Part shown: one piece after another, positions 36,675 to 46,031 of the stretch
Layout: every line of letters begins with the position of its first letter
Position numbering within the stretch: the stretch's first letter is position 1
Assembly (NCBI RefSeq): GCF_034661235.1
Contig: NZ_CP141059.1
Coordinates: forward strand, 3,347,501-3,411,500
Length of the DNA stretch: 64,000 nt
Source of the DNA: Nocardioides bizhenqiangii
Lineage (GTDB): Bacteria > Actinomycetota > Actinomycetes > Propionibacteriales > Nocardioidaceae
Reading direction: 5' to 3'
The notes under the pieces: model-generated
Told to the model about the DNA's origin: nothing
The model's input: the letters and a program-made list of their open reading frames with translations, nothing else
The model's database searches: none
Program-made: the position numbers and the translations under genes

Positions 36675-36808
36675 CTCCGGCCTCAAGTGCGCTAGACCCC
36701 CTCACGCTCTCATGTTGGCGCCCTCCACTGTCGCGATGCGGGCGCGTCTTACCGCCGCATCAGCCCGGAGTCAGTTACCGGAACTGCCGAGATCAGTGCA
36801 TGGGTCTG

Positions 36809-37420
36809 TCACGTCGGCGGCGGTGTCTCGAGGGCCTGCTTGACGAGGGCGTCGACCATCCATTGTTGGAGGGCGCTGACTTCTGCGGGCGCGAGTCCGG
36901 CTACGTCGCTCAGCCAGACGCGGGTCTCGATGCCACATGCTGCGCGGAGTGCCAACGCAAGCCGGTGGACGCCTTCTTCGCCGATCGACTTGGCGATGGG
37001 CGCGAGCGCCTCGACGAACCACGGAATGGCGCGGCCCTGGCGCAGCGGCAGCTCGTGTGGCACCTCGCCCAGCGAAAGGCGCAGCATCGCACGCTGCTGC
37101 GGCTCATGCTCCTGCACGCGGCCGATGACGAACCCGGCAACGGCGGCCACGCGCTCTTCAAGGGTTGTCGGCGGCGGGTCGGGAAGGACCGACGCGGCTC
37201 CTGTCTCCGGGTATGCCGCGGCGAGGAGTTCGGCCTGTGACGCGAAGTAGCGGTAGGCGGTGGGGCGAGAGATCCCGGCAGCCTCGGCGACCTCCTCGAC
37301 ACGCGGCGTGTCGCCCGCAGTGATCAGCTCGCGCGCCGCAGCGATCAGTTGGTCGCGGGTCCGTTGCTTCTGCCGTGTGCGACCCGACTCGAGGTAGTCC
37401 GTTGACATGGCCTTCATCAT
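36809..37420 (-). CDS. TetR-family transcriptional regulator
   Basis: 203 residues. HTH at about 18-65 (TRDQLIAAARELITAGDTPRVEEVAEAAGISRPTAYRYFASQAELLAAAY), followed by a variable helical ligand domain containing many aromatic and basic residues. ATG 37420 or the in-frame ATG four codons later may start it. Divergent from a cupin gene, with TGTCA-N6-TGACA two bases from its start codon, so likely regulates both. Confidence 0.9.
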   Translation of the reverse strand: MMKAMSTDYLESGRTRQKQRTRDQLIAAARELITAGDTPRVEEVAEAAGISRPTAYRYFASQAELLAAAYPETGAASVLPDPPPTTLEERVAAVAGFVIGRVQEHEPQQRAMLRLSLGEVPHELPLRQGRAIPWFVEALAPIAKSIGEEGVHRLALALRAACGIETRVWLSDVAGLAPAEVSALQQWMVDALVKQALETPPPT

Positions 37421-37421
37421 A

Positions 37422-37437
37422 TGTCAATCTCATGACA
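37422..37437. promoter_or_regulatory. TetR operator candidate TGTCA-N6-TGACA
   Basis: 5-bp inverted repeat between the divergent TetR and cupin genes. The surrounding sequence is AT-rich for this genome, as in promoters. A further TTGACA lies at 37402-37407 within the TetR gene start. Confidence 0.55.
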
Positions 37438-37470
37438 AGACTCTAGTCTCACGAACGATCGGAGTGTCAG

Positions 37471-37941
37471 ATGACGGAACGGACGACGCTCGCGCCGGTG
37501 ATCCGAAAGGCCGGCGAGGGCGAGAAGCGATGGTTCTTCGGCGGTGGCGTTTTCACCTGGAAGCTCAGCAGTGCTAACGAGGACATCGGCCTGTGGGAGG
37601 TCGACATGGTCGAGGGCAAGTGGACCCCGATCCACACCCACCCGGTCTCGGAGTCCATGTGGGTGCTGGAGGGGCAAATCCAGTACCGCGTCAACGACGA
37701 TGAACACGAACTCGGTGCCGGCGACTTCGTCATGGTGCCCGCAGGCGTACCCCACGCCTTCATCGTCAAGAGTCCCACGGCCAAGGTGCTCGGCATCCAG
37801 CCGACCTGCGAATGCGAACCCTTCTACCGCGGCGCCAGCGAGCCCTTCGAAGGATCGGCCTGCATCGTCGACTTCGCCCGGATCGCGCAGAGCGCCCAGG
37901 AGAACGGCGGCATCGAGATCGTTGGCCCCCCACCGTTCTAG
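37471..37941 (+). CDS. Cupin-domain protein
   Basis: 156 residues with a single beta-barrel cupin (about 45-115). Motif 1 IHTHPVSESMWVLEGQIQYRV supplies H-x-H and Glu metal ligands; motif 2 (VMVPAGVPHAFIV) supplies the last His. Small cupins act as dioxygenases, isomerases or storage proteins; the reaction is unknown. GAGTG just before ATG 37471. Divergent TetR regulator adjacent. The C-terminal 40 residues have two Cys (PTCECEPF). Confidence 0.85.
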   Translation: MTERTTLAPVIRKAGEGEKRWFFGGGVFTWKLSSANEDIGLWEVDMVEGKWTPIHTHPVSESMWVLEGQIQYRVNDDEHELGAGDFVMVPAGVPHAFIVKSPTAKVLGIQPTCECEPFYRGASEPFEGSACIVDFARIAQSAQENGGIEIVGPPPF

Positions 37942-38211
37942 TGCGCACCGATCTGCCGCGGACAGCGCGCGGGCACAAGTGTCTTAACGCCGCCAGTCGG
38001 CGCCGATCTCAAGTGCGCGGATCTGCTTGCCGATGCGCTGATGGATCCTCGGGGCGTCGCCCGCGCGTTCGCCGCCCAGCATGGCCCCTCGGAGCAGAGT
38101 GGCGCACCAGTTCTCTGCCCCTCGATGGGAGGCCGGAACAGAAGCCCAGGCCAGGCCGGCCGGTGGCACTATGGGCTCGACGATGCATCGATCGGGAGAG
38201 CGGTAAGTTCC

Positions 38212-38613
38212 ATGTCCCAGGTGCTCGGCGCCCACGGTCGGTGCCTTTGCGGTGGCATCCGGTACACGGTCCGGGACGAGCTCCGCGAGGTCGTCAACTG
38301 CCACTGCGAGCGGTGTAAGCGGTTCACCGGGCACCACATGGCCACCACCTCGGCGAAGCTGGAGGGCATCAGCGTCGAGGACGAGGACGCGTTGCTCATC
38401 TGGTTCTTCCCGGTGCCGGAGGCCGGCTACGGGTCCTGCTCCCGCTGCGGGTCCTCGTTGTTCTGGCTGTCGTCGGCAGCCGCGGCGCGTCGTGCGGTCT
38501 GCGCGGTCACGCTGGATCCACCGACCGGGCTGAGGACGGTCCAGGCATGGTGGGTCAGCCAACCCAGCGACTACCACGCGCGGCCCGATCTCCCGGAGCT
38601 CGAGACGGAGTGA
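38212..38613 (+). CDS. GFA (glutathione-dependent formaldehyde-activating)-family protein
   Basis: 133 residues with the full cysteine pattern: C11-x-C13-G, C30-H-C32-x2-C35 and C76-x2-C79, which binds two zinc ions. Classical Gfa joins formaldehyde to glutathione; actinobacteria use mycothiol instead, and most homologues have unproven roles. ATG 38212 chosen because the preceding frame is not protein-like. The 270 bases upstream show no other gene. Confidence 0.85.
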   Translation: MSQVLGAHGRCLCGGIRYTVRDELREVVNCHCERCKRFTGHHMATTSAKLEGISVEDEDALLIWFFPVPEAGYGSCSRCGSSLFWLSSAAAARRAVCAVTLDPPTGLRTVQAWWVSQPSDYHARPDLPELETE

Positions 38614-39256
38614 CGTCGGCATTCGCGAGACGTGGTGTCTCGGAGAAACCGCTCATGCCGCGATCGCTCGTTCGTGCGCCGCACCGACCAGCGCTTACCG
38701 CCGCTACAGGCGCCAGAGTCCCCCGCCGCTCGTGAACCGAACGGCGGCCCGGGCGGTACGGAAAACCGCACCCCGCGGGTCGTGCTGACCGCACCGGGAA
38801 GCGCCCCCAACATGGCGGTCACCACCCCCGGCCGTGCGCCTGGCCCGATCGCCCGTTGGCGACAAAAGGCGTGTGCTGGAGCCATCCCAACGCAGCGAGA
38901 GGCAAGGCAATGGACCGGATCATCGAGGAACAGAGCGGCACCTACACCCCCCGCAGCGCGAACCCGCACAACGGCTACTACGCGGGCGACTTCTCCTCGG
39001 TTCCGTTCAAGCAGCCCGACCTGCAGCTGCTGCTCACGCTGACCCGACGGGCGAGGTGACATCCACCCCGATCTTTCGCATCAACGGGGTTGTCGAGAAT
39101 CAGCCAAGGTTCGGCGTCACTCGGTGTCGGCAAGGACCTTCTTCCACGGTGACCCAGACGTCCAGTGTTACGACCCGAACCTGCATCCTTCCGGCGCGAG
39201 AAGGGCAACGCAGGTGTCCAGATACCGATCGTGCCGGGGAGCGTGACGGGGTGCGT
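38614..39256. other. Longest gene-poor stretch (643 bases)
   Basis: Both flanking genes point into it, so it is a convergent intergenic region. Apart from the small open frame at 38910-39059 I see no gene, tRNA or clear terminator. It is likely a site of decayed sequence within the accessory region. Confidence 0.5.
38910..39059 (+). CDS. Possible 49-residue orphan protein
   Basis: ATG 38910 follows GAGAGGCAAGG. MDRIIEEQSGTYTPRSANPH and YYAGDFSSVPFKQPDLQLLL are more protein-like (Tyr, Asn, Phe) than chance frames in this GC-rich DNA. No family recognised. It could be the start of a truncated gene. Confidence 0.3.
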   Translation: MDRIIEEQSGTYTPRSANPHNGYYAGDFSSVPFKQPDLQLLLTLTRRAR

Positions 39257-39949
39257 TCAGGCTTCTGACCGCGTCCCCCGGGACCCGCGGGCTGTTGCTC
39301 GCCGGCGCGTGTCAAGCTCGATCTCCGCGCGGGGATGGCGCGGTTGGACGAGCCCGATCAGCCAGCCGGCGAGGGCGAGACCGGCGGCGCCGGCGAGGAG
39401 GGGTGAGACCGCCCACAGTCCGGTGGCGGAGAGCCCCACGATCGCGAGGACGACCAGTATCCAGCCACGAAGGCCACCGATGGCACGCCCCAGCATCGCT
39501 GCAGCCGCGACCGTGACCAGCATGCCCAGCACGAAGACCATCCACCCCGCGAAGCTCCCCCAGAACGCCTCCGGCTCCCCGAGCCGAGCGGCGCTCTTCT
39601 CTGTGTGCAGACCGCTGAGCAGCACCATCCAGAACTCTAGAACGTTCCCGGCGAGCAGGAGGACCGACCCCACCACCAGCACCACTGGACCCTTCCTGCT
39701 GGCGCCGGGTGGCGAAGTCCGCAGTAGGACCGCGTAGCCGACGAGGAGCAAGAGGGGGAGGGTGAGTGCGCGATTGGCTGCGTCGTACCCGGCACCGACT
39801 GGGTCGCTGCCGGCCTGGGTGGCGACCAGCGTGACGCCGACGACCCAGAGAGCGCCGACCGCCACGGCAAGCACGGAGAGCATGCGAAAGGACGGTGCGT
39901 GAGAAGCGACAGCGGCGCCAGGCGCCGGCTGGCTTGATGTCTTTGCCAT
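39257..39949 (-). CDS. Hypothetical integral membrane protein
   Basis: 230 residues from ATG 39949 (MAKTSSQPAPG); an in-frame start four codons upstream is also possible. Six hydrophobic helices: MLSVLAVAVGALWVVGVTLV, ALTLPLLLLVGYAVLL, GPVVLVVGSVLLLAGNVLEFWMVLL, FAGWMVFVLGMLVTVAAAAML, GWILVVLAIVGLSATGLWAV and LLAGAAGLALAGWLIGLV. Basic C-terminal tail. Divergent from the two-component sensor and so a candidate target or signal partner. Family not recognised. Confidence 0.75.
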   Translation of the reverse strand: MAKTSSQPAPGAAVASHAPSFRMLSVLAVAVGALWVVGVTLVATQAGSDPVGAGYDAANRALTLPLLLLVGYAVLLRTSPPGASRKGPVVLVVGSVLLLAGNVLEFWMVLLSGLHTEKSAARLGEPEAFWGSFAGWMVFVLGMLVTVAAAAMLGRAIGGLRGWILVVLAIVGLSATGLWAVSPLLAGAAGLALAGWLIGLVQPRHPRAEIELDTRRRATARGSRGTRSEA

Positions 39950-40065
39950 GCCCGCAGTCAACCCGCCCGGACCTCGGGCAGAGTCAGGCCGGAGGACGAC
40001 ATGCGCCTACCCGGGTCATCCTCAGGGACGACCCGGGTCGCCAGATGGTCCCGTACCGTCGTGCC

Positions 40066-41205
40066 ATGCGCTCGACCGGCGAGGATCACGTCCCGGCGGC
40101 CGGCCCGACGGCCGGGTTCACCGTGCTGGTCGGCCTGGTGCTCGGCGGCCTGGCCCTGATCGAGATCTGGGTGCAGCCGATCTTCCAGACCGGCATCCCC
40201 GGCCCCCGAGTACCGCTGACTGTCCTCGTCGCGATCATGGTCACGGCGCTTGCCAGTCACGAGCGCTGGCCGCTCGCAGGCGCCGCAGCGTTCTCCGGAA
40301 CGGTGGTCGCGATCGGCTGGGTCGGTCAAGAAGACCAGTCAGCGTTCGAACTGGCCCTTGGCAGCCTGGTGGTCGCGTACACCCTGGCCAAGACCACGGC
40401 CGGTCCACGCGCGTGGATTGGAGCCGGCCTGCTTTTCGGCGGCTTCCTGGGCTGGTTCTGGCTCACCTACACGGCTGACGACCGGCCCGACGACTTCGTG
40501 GTCCCCGCGCTGCTCATCAGCGCCGCGTGGTACGTCGGTCGGGAGGTCCGCCACCACCGTCAGCGTGCGGCGTCGGTCGCGGCCGCGAGCGTGGAGGAGG
40601 AGCGCAGTCGGATTGCGCGCGAGCTCCACGACGTGGTGGCACACGGCGTCAGCGTGATGGGCCTGCAAGCGAGCAGCGCTCGGGCCGGCCTGCCACCCGA
40701 GCTGGTGGATCAACGCGCCACGCTGGAAGCGATCGAGTCGCTGGGCCGCGCCACACTCGAGGAGCTGCACCGGATGCTGGGGGTGCTCCGATCCGGCACC
40801 GATCATGCGGCGCCTGTCCAGCCGCTCCCCCGGCTCGACCAGCTGGCCAACCTGTGCGCGGGCAGCGGAACGCCTCCCGTGGTCCGGCTCTCGGTCGAGG
40901 GCCACCCCCGCAACCTGTCGACTGGGCTGGAGCTGTCGGCATACCGAATCGTGCAGGAGGCCCTGACCAACGTTCGGCGCCACGCGAATGCCGAGGTGGC
41001 GTGGGTGAGGCTGAACTACCTGCCGGACACCCTCAACATTGAGGTCGCGGACGACGGTGATGGTTCCGCGAACCCTGTCCGGTTCGGGCATGGCCTGGTC
41101 GGAATCCGCGAACGGGTAGCCCTGCACGGCGGATCCCTCGTCGTGGACCCCACGGCGCACGGATACCGGGTTCAGGTTGTGCTTCCGACCGGTGGAGACA
41201 CGTGA
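40066..41205 (+). CDS. DesK/NarX-type sensor histidine kinase
   Basis: 379 residues. About five membrane helices in the first 140 residues (TVLVGLVLGGLALIEIWV; VPLTVLVAIMVTAL; WPLAGAAAFSGTVVAIGWV; WIGAGLLFGGFLGWFWL), then HisKA_3 with the phospho-acceptor His188 (EEERSRIARELHDVVAHGVSVM) and a HATPase (RIVQEALTNVRRHANAEV; GHGLVGIRERVALHGG). TACCGT at 40054-40059 lies six bases before ATG 40066, favouring it over ATG 40045. Overlaps its response regulator by four bases (GTGA). The stimulus is unknown. Confidence 0.9.
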   Translation: MRSTGEDHVPAAGPTAGFTVLVGLVLGGLALIEIWVQPIFQTGIPGPRVPLTVLVAIMVTALASHERWPLAGAAAFSGTVVAIGWVGQEDQSAFELALGSLVVAYTLAKTTAGPRAWIGAGLLFGGFLGWFWLTYTADDRPDDFVVPALLISAAWYVGREVRHHRQRAASVAAASVEEERSRIARELHDVVAHGVSVMGLQASSARAGLPPELVDQRATLEAIESLGRATLEELHRMLGVLRSGTDHAAPVQPLPRLDQLANLCAGSGTPPVVRLSVEGHPRNLSTGLELSAYRIVQEALTNVRRHANAEVAWVRLNYLPDTLNIEVADDGDGSANPVRFGHGLVGIRERVALHGGSLVVDPTAHGYRVQVVLPTGGDT

Positions 41206-41876
41206 GCATCCGACTAGTTGTGGCCGATGACGACCCGCTCGCCCGCACCGCGCTGACCACGATCCTGGGATCCGCTTCGGACCTGGACGTCGTGGGCAGC
41301 GCAGGCAACGGTGCGGAGGCGGTGCAGGCCGCCACTCGTCTGCGGCCCGACGTCGTGGTGATGGATATCCGGATGCCCGTCATCAACGGCATCGACGCCA
41401 CCAGGCACCTCACTTCCCTCTCGCCGACGGCGGGGCGAGTTCTCGTGCTGACGACGTTCGGTGACGAGGAGTACCTGCTGGAAGCGCTTCGGGCTGGCGC
41501 GAGCGGCTTCCTGCTCAAGAACTCGTCCGCGGACCAACTCATCGGCGCAGTGCGCACCGTCGCGGCAGGCGAAGCCCTGCTCGCACCCGGCGTCACCCGG
41601 ATGGTCATCGAGCGCTACCTCGCCGCCACGGGTCCGACTCGCTCAGCCGTCTCGGTGCTCAAGCGGTTGACGCCGCGGGAGACCGAGGTCATGGCCTTGA
41701 TGGCGCGCGGCCTGAGCAACCGCGAGATAGCCGACCGGCTTGTACTCGGCGAGACGACGGTCAAGACGCACGTGGCCCGGATCCTCACGAAGTTGGCGGT
41801 CCGCGATCGCGCTCAGGTAGTGATCGCCGCGTACGAATCCGGCCTGGTGGTCGCGGGCAGAACGGACGGTTCCTGA
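41202..41876 (+). CDS. NarL/LuxR-type response regulator
   Basis: 224 residues: receiver domain (1-120, phosphorylated on Asp55 in VVVMDIRMP; acidic pocket VVADDDP) and LuxR HTH (about 150-215: RLTPRETEVMALMARGLSNREIADRLVLGETTVKTHVARILTKL). GTG start in GTGA overlap with the kinase stop; a cognate pair. Probable target: the divergent membrane protein gene at 39257-39949 (inference). Confidence 0.93.
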   Translation: MSIRLVVADDDPLARTALTTILGSASDLDVVGSAGNGAEAVQAATRLRPDVVVMDIRMPVINGIDATRHLTSLSPTAGRVLVLTTFGDEEYLLEALRAGASGFLLKNSSADQLIGAVRTVAAGEALLAPGVTRMVIERYLAATGPTRSAVSVLKRLTPRETEVMALMARGLSNREIADRLVLGETTVKTHVARILTKLAVRDRAQVVIAAYESGLVVAGRTDGS

Positions 41877-41972
41877 CCAGTCCTGCACCGTGCGCCCCGC
41901 GAGGTGCGCCACTTCGCCTCGAAGCGGCAGCCTCCGTTTCCGCTGCGAGACGACCATTGGGCAGTAGCGAAT

Positions 41973-42605
41973 CTAGAACTGGCGCGCATGACTCGTCGAA
42001 CCTCCCGCTCCTCGGGACAGTTCGGCTCGCCACCAGGTGCCGCTCTCAATCCGTTCGACGCCGCGCAGGATGAGGCCGCCGCTCGCAAACTCCTCGAGCT
42101 CTGCACGGGTCAGCGGCCACGGCGGTCCCTTCACCTCGGACCCTTCGTCCCGTGTGGTCGCGAGGACCAGCAGTGTGCCTTCTGGAGCCACTAGAGCGGC
42201 GATGTTCTGCGCGGCTGCCGTGTGCTGCTCAGGCGGCATCGACTGCACGGTAAGACTCTCTACAACCAGGTCGAACCGACGCTGCCACTTACGCGGAAGG
42301 TCCAAGACGTCGGCAACGAGGTAGTTCACCTTGCTGGCGGGATACATTCGCCGCGCTGCAGCAATTGCGGTCGGCGCGAAGTCAAAGCCCGTGGTGCGAA
42401 ATCCCAACAGCGCTAGGAACTCGGCGTCGGCGCCGTAGCCGCATCCCACCACCAGCGCCTCGCGGCCACCGCCCGCCAGGTCTCGCGCCTCAGCCCACTC
42501 CACGAGCTGTGGACGAGGGGCGCCGTAGTCCCAGGGCGGCTTGGCTTCACCGGCCTCCGCGCCTGCGTAGATCGCCTCGAACATGCTGGAGGGCTCGCCC
42601 GTCAT
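41973..42605 (-). CDS. SAM-dependent methyltransferase (thiopurine methyltransferase-like)
   Basis: 210 residues. Motif I EALVVGCGYGADAEFLALLGFRTTGFD (about 49-75), motif II with VNYLVADVLDLP and a VVESLTVQSMPP segment. The PWDYGAPRPQLVEWAE N-terminus is common in the TPMT-like class I enzymes of bacteria. The acceptor is unknown. Convergent with the response regulator; start ATG 42605. Confidence 0.85.
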   Translation of the reverse strand: MTGEPSSMFEAIYAGAEAGEAKPPWDYGAPRPQLVEWAEARDLAGGGREALVVGCGYGADAEFLALLGFRTTGFDFAPTAIAAARRMYPASKVNYLVADVLDLPRKWQRRFDLVVESLTVQSMPPEQHTAAAQNIAALVAPEGTLLVLATTRDEGSEVKGPPWPLTRAELEEFASGGLILRGVERIESGTWWRAELSRGAGGSTSHARQF

Positions 42606-42721
42606 GATTCGAGGCTACCGACGACGTTGGACCCCGGTCCCCAGTCGGCCACGAAGACGGAACATGATCACTCGGCTCGCTGTCCCATCCAGCGACATTC
42701 CGCCGCGATCGAAGCCTGGCG

Positions 42722-45700
42722 TCACTCCAGCAGGTGATCGAGGGCCCTCCCCATCACCTCGTTGCGCTCGTCCGCGGTCGAGACGCCCTCCAGGCCGAAG
42801 CCCAGCAGCAAGGAGCGCGGGGTCGCGATCGCGTTGCCGACCGGGAAGCCGGAGGCGTCGGTGCGGATGAAGTTGTTGGAGTTGGGCGCACTGCCGGGGG
42901 GTGGGCCGGTGACCTCCCAGCCGCCGAGGTCGCCCTCGAACGACGTCGACGTGCCGTCGGGGAGAGTGATGTCGTCGACGAAGACGCCGAGGTTCTGGGT
43001 GCCCCAGTCACTGACGTAGGCGATCGAGATCTCGACCGACCCGCCGGCCCACTCCGAGAGGTCGACGCTCCACTCCTGCCAGCCGCTCGAGCTGCCGCTC
43101 GCGGCGTGCCACTCGCCGCTGGAGCCGGTCGCCGTGCAGTTCCCGGCGCCGTCGGACGTCTGGTAGTGCGCCAGGTGCGGGTGCAGCTCCTCGATCCACC
43201 CCGAGGCGCAGCTCTCGCCGGTCGACGGGGAAGTGTGACCGTTGGCATCGGGCAGAGTGGTCCAGTCATCGTCACCCGGCGTGCGGGCCTCGACTGTCAA
43301 GAAGTCCCAGTCCGGCTCGGTGTCGTACGACGTCCAGAAGCTCAGCGAGCCTCCACCGGCGGGGACCGCGACTTCCCGAGTCAACCGCTTGTAGGACACG
43401 TCGGCGATCTGGGAGTACACGTACTGCGTGCCGCTGTGCGGGTCGAACGGCCCGCCCGGCTTGTCCCAGCGCGCCGCCGGCCAGCTCTCGAACTGCTTGA
43501 ACTCGTCGACCGGGAGGATGCCGCTCGTGGAGATGAACGAGCCCGTGTGGTCCTGGTTGTCCGCGCTGTCGGGCCCGTTGAGCGACGCCAGGATCCCGTC
43601 CAGCGGCTCGTCGATGCCCGTGACGTCGAACGCCGTACCGTCCTCGGCGATCCCGTCGCCCCCGACGGCGAGGTAGCCGCCGAAGTAGTACTGCAGCACG
43701 TCGTTCGTCCCGTCGCCGGAGCCGCGCAGGAGCAGGCACCGACGCGAGTCGGTGCCGGGCGGCAGGGGGTTGCAGGCGATCTCGCCCTTGGGGTCGTAGT
43801 ACTGGTTGCCGACGACGGCCGTGTACTGCTGCCCGGCCCAGTTGCCGGTGTAGAGGACCTTGCCGCCCTCGTTCATGTAGGAGCGCATCTCGAGCATCTC
43901 GTCGAGGGCCAGCCGGTCGGCGTTGCCGGCGCCCGTGCCTGTCCTGCGGGTCACGATGTCGTCACCGGAGTACCAGATCACCGCGTCGTAGTGGCTCAGC
44001 ACACCGAGCACGTCCGGGGCGACCCGGCCGTTGGCGTCGACGTCGTAGACGTCGCCGGTCTCGCCGTTGGCCTCGAGCGCGTCCAGGTAGTAGTCGGTGT
44101 AGTGCGGTCCGGGTGCCTGCACGGGCGATGCGCCCGTGTAGTCCTCCGCGGCCACGACGAGCACCCGGTTGCCGGTCTCCGAGACGGCGTCGTAGGTGAA
44201 CGAGTCGCTCGTCTCGCCGCCGCCTTCGAACCAGACCTCGACCGAGTCACCGGGGTCGGTGCCGGTCACCACGCCGCGCATCTGGTGGTAGTGCACCGAG
44301 GCGGGGGTGTACGTCTCCCCGCCGTCCCACTCCGCCGTCGGAGCCGACTGCACGGCACCGTCGTTGATGCGGTACTTCAGCGTCACCGGGCCGAGGCTGC
44401 GCTTGGCGATCACGGCCACCGGCTGCGGGTCGCCGTACGACTTGGTGAAGCTGAACTGCGCCTCCGGGATACCGCGCTTGTAGGGGTCGGCGCTGTCGAC
44501 GTAGAACGGCTCGGTCTCGATGCCGGTCACGGTCTTCGGGTCGTCGGGGTCGACCGCGGATCGGGCCACGGAGTGCGCGAACGGCAGGTTGCGCAGGAAC
44601 TCCTCCTGCACCAGCTGCTCGTCGTCCGGGAAGACGAAGCCGCACCCGTCGCAGCCCGCAGACAGCTCGGGCGTCCAGGCGAGCGCGCCGGTCTGGGCGT
44701 GGGCGTAGTCGGTGGTCTCGCCGTTCGTCACGTAGAGGACGTCGGACGACAGCCCGGGATGGAAGTCCTCGATCGCGGGCTCGTCGAGGTTCCCCGACAG
44801 TGCGTAGTAGATCGGATCGTCGGACGTCGGGGTCCCGATCTGCCAGCCCTCGGCGTAGAGGATCCACCGGCCGTTGGAGTGGTAGTTGATCTGGAACGCG
44901 AAGCCGATCCGGTCGAGCAGCCCGACCATCGCCTTGGTCTCCGGCTCGGAGAGCGGAGCCGGGCCGCGGTAGGTCTGGCTGGACTGGATCGAGGAGGATC
45001 CCTCGTTGTCATAGCCCCAGTGGTTGGGGAAGTTGCGGTTGGGGTCGACACCGTCGACGCCGGTGATCTGGCCGTCGCCGTTGTTGTCGCGCAGGTTCTT
45101 CCGCCACAGCCGCTCGACGTCGAAGGAGTACTGGTAACCGTCGGGGTTGGCGACCGGCACGAACCACAGCTCGGTCGTCTTCAGAAGGTTCCGCACCGCT
45201 TTGTCGTTGGCTCGCCAGCGATCGATGTAGTGCTTCATCAGCCGCCGCGTCACCTCGGTGGCGATCCACTCCCGGGCGTGCTGGGTGCCGCTGTACAACA
45301 CCGCCGGACGGCTGCCGTCGACCTTGCCCCGCGCCCCTTGGGTGAGCTTGAGCGCCAGGATCTCGCGGCCCTGGTGGGTCGTTCCGATCTTCACCAGCTT
45401 CGCGATCTGCGGGTTCGCTCTGGCCGCCGCACGGAGCTGGTCGCGGATGCCACCCGGCTCGTCGTAGGACCGCCAGACGTTGTAGCCGCCGACAGCCTGG
45501 GAGTTCGCGAACTGGCGGACGGTCTGCCCGCCCTTGACCCGGGTCAGCTTCAGGTCGAAGCCCTGGGAGCGCAGACGCGCAGCGTCCGCGCGGTCGACGA
45601 TCAGCTCGACCTCGACCCGTTTGCCGGCTTGATCCGAGTGCGGCTGCTCGCCGAGGTCGAAACCCTGCGCGGCGAGGCTGGACCACTGGTCCGGCGTCAC

Positions 45701-45829
45701 CATCGTCGTGTAGACGTCGAGCGGGCCTCCCGCTTTGTCCGGAGGGGCGGGGGCAGCGCCTCCCGGGACCGCGGCGAGCGCGGCGATGAGGATGGCAGCA
45801 GCAAAGACGATTCCGAGTAGACGACGCAT
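42722..45829 (-). CDS. Large secreted M14 zinc carboxypeptidase
   Basis: 1035 residues. Signal peptide at 1-25 (MRRLLGIVFAAAILIAALAAV ... AA), propeptide-like segment (about 35-110), then the M14 catalytic domain (about 112-410) with zinc ligands H184 and E187 (GTQHAREW), H317 (INYHSNG) and the catalytic Glu388 (TPELS). Repeat domains follow: a beta-sandwich, a ThuA-like/Ig-like region (VLVVAAEDYTGASPVQ) and a C-terminal immune-inhibitor-A-like jelly roll (VEVWFEGGG; EWSVDLSEWAGGSVEISIAYVSDWG). Exported peptidase for protein scavenging. GGAGG precedes ATG 45829. Confidence 0.9.
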   Translation of the reverse strand: MRRLLGIVFAAAILIAALAAVPGGAAPAPPDKAGGPLDVYTTMVTPDQWSSLAAQGFDLGEQPHSDQAGKRVEVELIVDRADAARLRSQGFDLKLTRVKGGQTVRQFANSQAVGGYNVWRSYDEPGGIRDQLRAAARANPQIAKLVKIGTTHQGREILALKLTQGARGKVDGSRPAVLYSGTQHAREWIATEVTRRLMKHYIDRWRANDKAVRNLLKTTELWFVPVANPDGYQYSFDVERLWRKNLRDNNGDGQITGVDGVDPNRNFPNHWGYDNEGSSSIQSSQTYRGPAPLSEPETKAMVGLLDRIGFAFQINYHSNGRWILYAEGWQIGTPTSDDPIYYALSGNLDEPAIEDFHPGLSSDVLYVTNGETTDYAHAQTGALAWTPELSAGCDGCGFVFPDDEQLVQEEFLRNLPFAHSVARSAVDPDDPKTVTGIETEPFYVDSADPYKRGIPEAQFSFTKSYGDPQPVAVIAKRSLGPVTLKYRINDGAVQSAPTAEWDGGETYTPASVHYHQMRGVVTGTDPGDSVEVWFEGGGETSDSFTYDAVSETGNRVLVVAAEDYTGASPVQAPGPHYTDYYLDALEANGETGDVYDVDANGRVAPDVLGVLSHYDAVIWYSGDDIVTRRTGTGAGNADRLALDEMLEMRSYMNEGGKVLYTGNWAGQQYTAVVGNQYYDPKGEIACNPLPPGTDSRRCLLLRGSGDGTNDVLQYYFGGYLAVGGDGIAEDGTAFDVTGIDEPLDGILASLNGPDSADNQDHTGSFISTSGILPVDEFKQFESWPAARWDKPGGPFDPHSGTQYVYSQIADVSYKRLTREVAVPAGGGSLSFWTSYDTEPDWDFLTVEARTPGDDDWTTLPDANGHTSPSTGESCASGWIEELHPHLAHYQTSDGAGNCTATGSSGEWHAASGSSSGWQEWSVDLSEWAGGSVEISIAYVSDWGTQNLGVFVDDITLPDGTSTSFEGDLGGWEVTGPPPGSAPNSNNFIRTDASGFPVGNAIATPRSLLLGFGLEGVSTADERNEVMGRALDHLLE

Positions 45830-46031
45830 GACGCACCTCCGGAGACAGGCCTACACCCGCGTCAGCAGTTGCCGCAAGAGCTGCTGCGACGGGATATTCG
45901 CCGTGGCCGCCGGCGGATGCCCGAACGATTCGCCGGAGACGGACGCTCGAATGCGCCTTCATTCGGCTCGTCCAGCCGGGCTCCACCTAGACCAAGAACC
46001 GCATCCAGGCCCTTCCAGGCCGCTCCCCGCA

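Noticed and set aside
37984..38622. 212-codon minus-strand frame over the GFA gene
   Set aside because: The plus strand has the full seven-Cys GFA pattern; the minus frame has no recognisable motif.
42734..45820. 1028-codon plus-strand frame opposite the M14 peptidase
   Set aside because: Low-complexity composition and no motif; the minus strand has signal peptide and full catalytic site.
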